Shown here: positions 60,844 to 64,000 of the stretch, piece by piece
Layout: every line of letters begins with the position of its first letter
Numbering within the stretch: position 1 is the stretch's first letter
Assembly (NCBI RefSeq): GCF_030035675.1
Contig: NC_084497.1
Location: 29,648,437 to 29,712,436 of the forward strand
Source of the DNA: Rhineura floridana
Lineage: Eukaryota > Chordata > Lepidosauria > Squamata > Rhineuridae
DNA length: 64,000 bases
Direction of reading: 5' to 3'
Program-made: the position numbers and the translations under genes
The notes under the pieces: generated by a model
What the model was told of the DNA's origin: nothing
Databases searched by the model: none
The model's input: the letters and a program-made list of their open reading frames with translations, nothing else

Positions 60844-61739
60844 GTAATCTCCTCTTTGCTTTGCACAGGAAAAGCAATGAGGAAAGGGGGAAAGGTCTAC
60901 AGCAGGTACCTTCACAGAGTGAAATCCCGGAAGGGTCAGTGAGGGGTTTTCCCCTCTCTGACCCTGAGGGGGCCATCTGATGAGGTGAGCAAAACCCAGG
61001 CCTGCTCTCCACTCCCAATGAGCTTTGGCAGACAAGGTCATCATCGAGGTCATGTTTGTAGAGCATCGATTGCTGATAAGCCAACCAGCCCACTGTTAAA
61101 TCCTGGCCAAGATGGCAGAATTCACACTGACGGATTTGTTTGCTCGTTTAAAATGCTGTTGTACTGCCGTCCTCAAACACCCGCATTTTGGCCACCTCGT
61201 CCGGACACAATCAAAGCAACCTAGCGTGAATTGAGCAAGCCAAATGAAGTTGGAATGCTGGAGCGTTTTTACACCCCTTGCGGAAACTTCATGTCCACAG
61301 TCGAGAGGCCGCAGTGAGGGGAATCTTTTTCATCCCGAGGGCCACATTCCCTTCTGAGCAAACTTCCAGGGGCCACATGCCAGTTGTGGGTGGACCCGGC
61401 AGCAAAAGTGGGCGGAGCAACAAATGCAAATTTTAGCCTTGTGCAAAAGGCTAGTTTCCACACGCATGCACACACTCACACACCCGTCTGTCCTCCATCC
61501 AGGAAAACGAGTCATGAGCAGAGTTCAAGGATGCCTTCCAGCTAGGCAAAAACACTCAAGGAGAGTGCAAAGCAGGGCCAGCAAAGGGAGTGGCCTGGGG
61601 AGAGTCCTGAAGGCCAGCTAGAGGGGTCTGGAGGGCCGCATCTGGCCTCTTGGCCTAAAGTTCCCCACCCTGCAATAAAGGCAGCCTGCATGCTATGGTT
61701 GCTTGTATAATTTACAATGCAGCGTACATGGGAGGAGGA
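60844..61739. other. Unassigned sequence
   Basis: No gene is recognised. The block 61310-61680 (cgagggccacattcccttctg) resembles the one at 13040-13100 and is likely another old repeat. Confidence 0.4.
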
Positions 61740-62310
61740 GATTGTGCTGTCCTTGGGGCAGAGAGTGGAACCCTGGAGAGCCGCTGCCTGGCAGAGCAGA
61801 CAATAATGAGCCAGGTGAACCAGTAACCCAACTGGATAAAAGGAAGTTTTCTGTTTAAATCAGGACTTTATTTAGCCCCATGTGGACTAGAATCTTACTC
61901 TAATTTTAGGGGAAGAATCACCGCTCGGCGGCTGAGTGCCTGCTTTGCATACAGGTGGTCCCAAGTTCAGTCCTTGACATCTCCAGGTAGGGCCGGGAAT
62001 TCCCCCTGTCTCACAACGCTGTAGAGCCGCTGCCAGTCAGCGTAGGCAAGACTAGGCTAGATGCACCCAGGGGCCTGACTCTGTACAAGGCAGCTTCCTA
62101 TGTTCCTTTATACAGAGCCATGAAGACTGGAATCTCACTGTACTTTGACAGGGAGGGCTGTAGCTCAGTGGCAGAGCAACTGCTTTGGATGCAGAAGGCC
62201 CCAAGTTCCATCCCTGGCAGCATCTCCAGTTAGGCCTGAGAGAGATAGACAGTACTGAGCTAGGTGTACCAACGGTCTGTCTTAGTAGAAGGCAGCTGCC
62301 TACAACCCTA
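61740..62310 (+). repeat. tRNA-Ala SINE tandem trimer
   Basis: Copies at about 61740-61850, 61911-62110 and 62150-62305 are separated by the same linker each time (gagccatgaagactggaatc). The last head, gggctgtagctcagtggcag, is very close to a tRNA-Ala D arm. Confidence 0.8.
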
Positions 62311-63855
62311 TGAGGAGGACTAGGTGGAAGGGACCCCCCCCCATGCAGAGTGGGGTCCCCGAGGGCGAGGAGGAAGTGAGTATCTGCAACAGCAGATCCG
62401 GCCTGGTCCTGTGTACACTCTTTACTGCTTCCATGTGATGGATGCCATCATGATATGGCAACCTGCCACGTGAATTGGCCCTGTGGAGGCCTCTGGTGGC
62501 CACCCCGCATGACCTCCCTTTGTTCCACTCAGATGACCTGGGAGGGGACCCTCTATAGGATTTAATGTTTAACACGTTTTATATTCAGCAAAGTCTGGGG
62601 CTGTGTGTGAAATGTCACAATCACCCACTTGGCAGCTGTGATAAAGCAGCGGCTGTAGCCCAGAGGGTGTCCTCTGTGGCCGGCAGTGGGCACCCGGGGG
62701 GGGGGGAGCTTTCAGCCACCCCCACCTACCACCCCACTGTTCATCTAGGAATGTTCATCTAGGAACTGTTCATCTAGGAATGGAAACTTCTTTCCATAAA
62801 GCCTCAGCTGGAAACGTGAGCCGCAGTTTGCAAAAGAGGCTTGCTGCACGTGATTATGTGTGTTCAGGAGACATTTAGAAATATATGTTTATGTTTATCA
62901 TTTTAAATGTGTTGTGTGAGTCAGCTGGAGGCCTTTGGGTAACAAGGACCAGGAAGTCTAATAAATAATAATATTTGTCTCTGCCGTCTTTTCGGCACCC
63001 ATGGAAGACCTTCCTCTTCCAGCAAGCCTTTTGAGGAGACACCTTTATCCCAGCCGGCATCTGTATTGGAATTGCTTTGATTTATTTATTTGATTTATAT
63101 CCCACCCTCCAAGCAGGAGCCCAGTGTTTCTTTTAAAGATGTTTCTAAAGATGTTTGTATTGTTTTAATACTTGTCGTTTGCCACCCTACAACGATTTGG
63201 CACTCTGGAACATTTTAATTATTATTAAGATTAATATTAACTCCTTTCTATTTTTCTACCACCCTTCCTCCGAGGAACTCAGGGTCAAGTACATCCTTCC
63301 CCCTCCAATTTTATCCACACAACAACCATGCAGGGTAGGACAGAGCAATAGCGAGTGCGTGACTGGCTCAGGTCAACGGATGAGGACGCAACAGGGTATT
63401 GGAAATGTTTTACTTCTTGTAGTTTTTCTTTAATAATTGTAATTGTTCTATATCCTTGCAGCCCACCCTAAGGCCTTATGGTGAAAGGTGAGTAAGAAAT
63501 CCATTCAAACCAAACCACAGCCCATAGCACTTTGCAGAATCTCGGCTGCGGCCAGAGGAGGGGGACGCTGTGTGCTCTCCTTGACTCTCGCAGACCCAGT
63601 GAACCCAGAGCCCATCCAGTGTTTCCTGGCAAGACTCCCTTCAACGGGAAGGGGACAGATTGGCACGATCCTCTGGGCAGGCCGAGTGAGCTTTCGCCAA
63701 CTGTTTGTGCATCTGATGAACGTGCACTAATTTGTCTGAAGGGTTCCCTCAGGAAGTGTCTTCTAGCCTTAGCCGACTGGTCCTCTCCTGGAATATATAC
63801 CCTCTTGACTGTGCATGCCAAAAAGCTGACAGGCCTGCACAGTAATCCCAGCCAC
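62311..63855. other. Right flank with LINE debris
   Basis: It holds an L2-like 3' end at 62940-63200 (cctcttccagcaagcctttt), a weak CORE SINE at 63290-63370 and another LINE tail ending ggtgagtaagaaatcc near 63500. The rest is unassigned. Confidence 0.5.
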
Positions 63856-63859
63856 GGCA

Positions 63860-64000
63860 GGAAAGGAGAGTGTCTGCTTTGCACACAGAAGGTCCCAGGT
63901 TCAATCCCCAGCATATGCAGATAGGATGGAAAGATCCCGCTCCAAAATGCTGGAGAGCTGCTGCAGGTCATAGAATCATAGAGTTGGAAGGGGCCTATAA
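63860..64000 (+). repeat. tRNA-Ala SINE joined to a CR1 tail, cut by window end
   Basis: The SINE (63860-63970) stops at ctgcaggtca and the antisense CR1 3' end begins tagaatcatagagttgg and runs off the window. Confidence 0.7.

Noticed and set aside
62150-62230. tRNA-Ala-like heads of SINEs as tRNA genes
   Set aside because: Acceptor stems do not pair, and the sequence continues into the SINE body in every copy.

Overview
The window looks like nuclear DNA of a squamate reptile, most likely a lizard. Genes are split by GT-AG introns, CpG islands mark promoters, and the introns are full of CR1, L2-like and RTE/BovB-like LINEs, a tRNA-Ala-derived SINE, a CORE/MIR-type SINE and several families of short foldback DNA transposons. 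The RTE/BovB-like and CR1 tails match those known from lizards. The species cannot be named from sequence alone.

Four protein-coding genes are supported exon by exon, with every splice phase checked. (1) PADI2 (+), last nine coding exons, 2664-20433; its 5' half lies to the left of the window. It encodes the catalytic part of a calcium-dependent protein-arginine deiminase. (2) TRIM62 (-), complete in five coding exons, 31552-26311: RING, B-box, coiled coil and PRY-SPRY. (3) SVBP (+), two coding exons, 34417-35767: the small chaperone of the vasohibin tubulin carboxypeptidases. (4) TMEM269 (-), six coding exons, 53477-40834: a multi-pass membrane protein with a complete CDP-alcohol phosphatidyltransferase signature. 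PADI2 and TRIM62 are tail to tail, TRIM62 and SVBP head to head, SVBP and TMEM269 tail to tail. SVBP and TMEM269 are also neighbours in mammals. TRIM62, and especially PADI2, lie elsewhere on human 1p, so the left half of this order marks a rearrangement or lineage-specific linkage.

CpG islands cover the TRIM62 first exon (about 30.98-31.88 kb), the SVBP promoter (about 34.14-34.58 kb) and a locus at 57.59-58.60 kb that is the likely TMEM269 promoter. From 58.7 kb to the right end only mobile-element debris, one weak exon-like block and one possible non-coding spliced transcript are seen.

The most unusual content is in the repeats. One 0.43-kb non-autonomous element occurs seven times, all in the same orientation and all within the first 15.5 kb. 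The tRNA-Ala SINE occurs as tandem dimers and trimers with a shared linker. A foldback MITE has an exact 8-bp target duplication inside one SINE. A 5S-rRNA-derived element keeps its internal promoter boxes. A composite foldback-linker-foldback unit occurs four times. A near-perfect 83-nt hairpin sits in a PADI2 intron. Among the genes, TMEM269 is the most interesting: a vertebrate protein with the active-site pattern of bacterial-type phosphatidylserine synthases. A broken Ty3/gypsy-type fossil lies just downstream of its stop codon.
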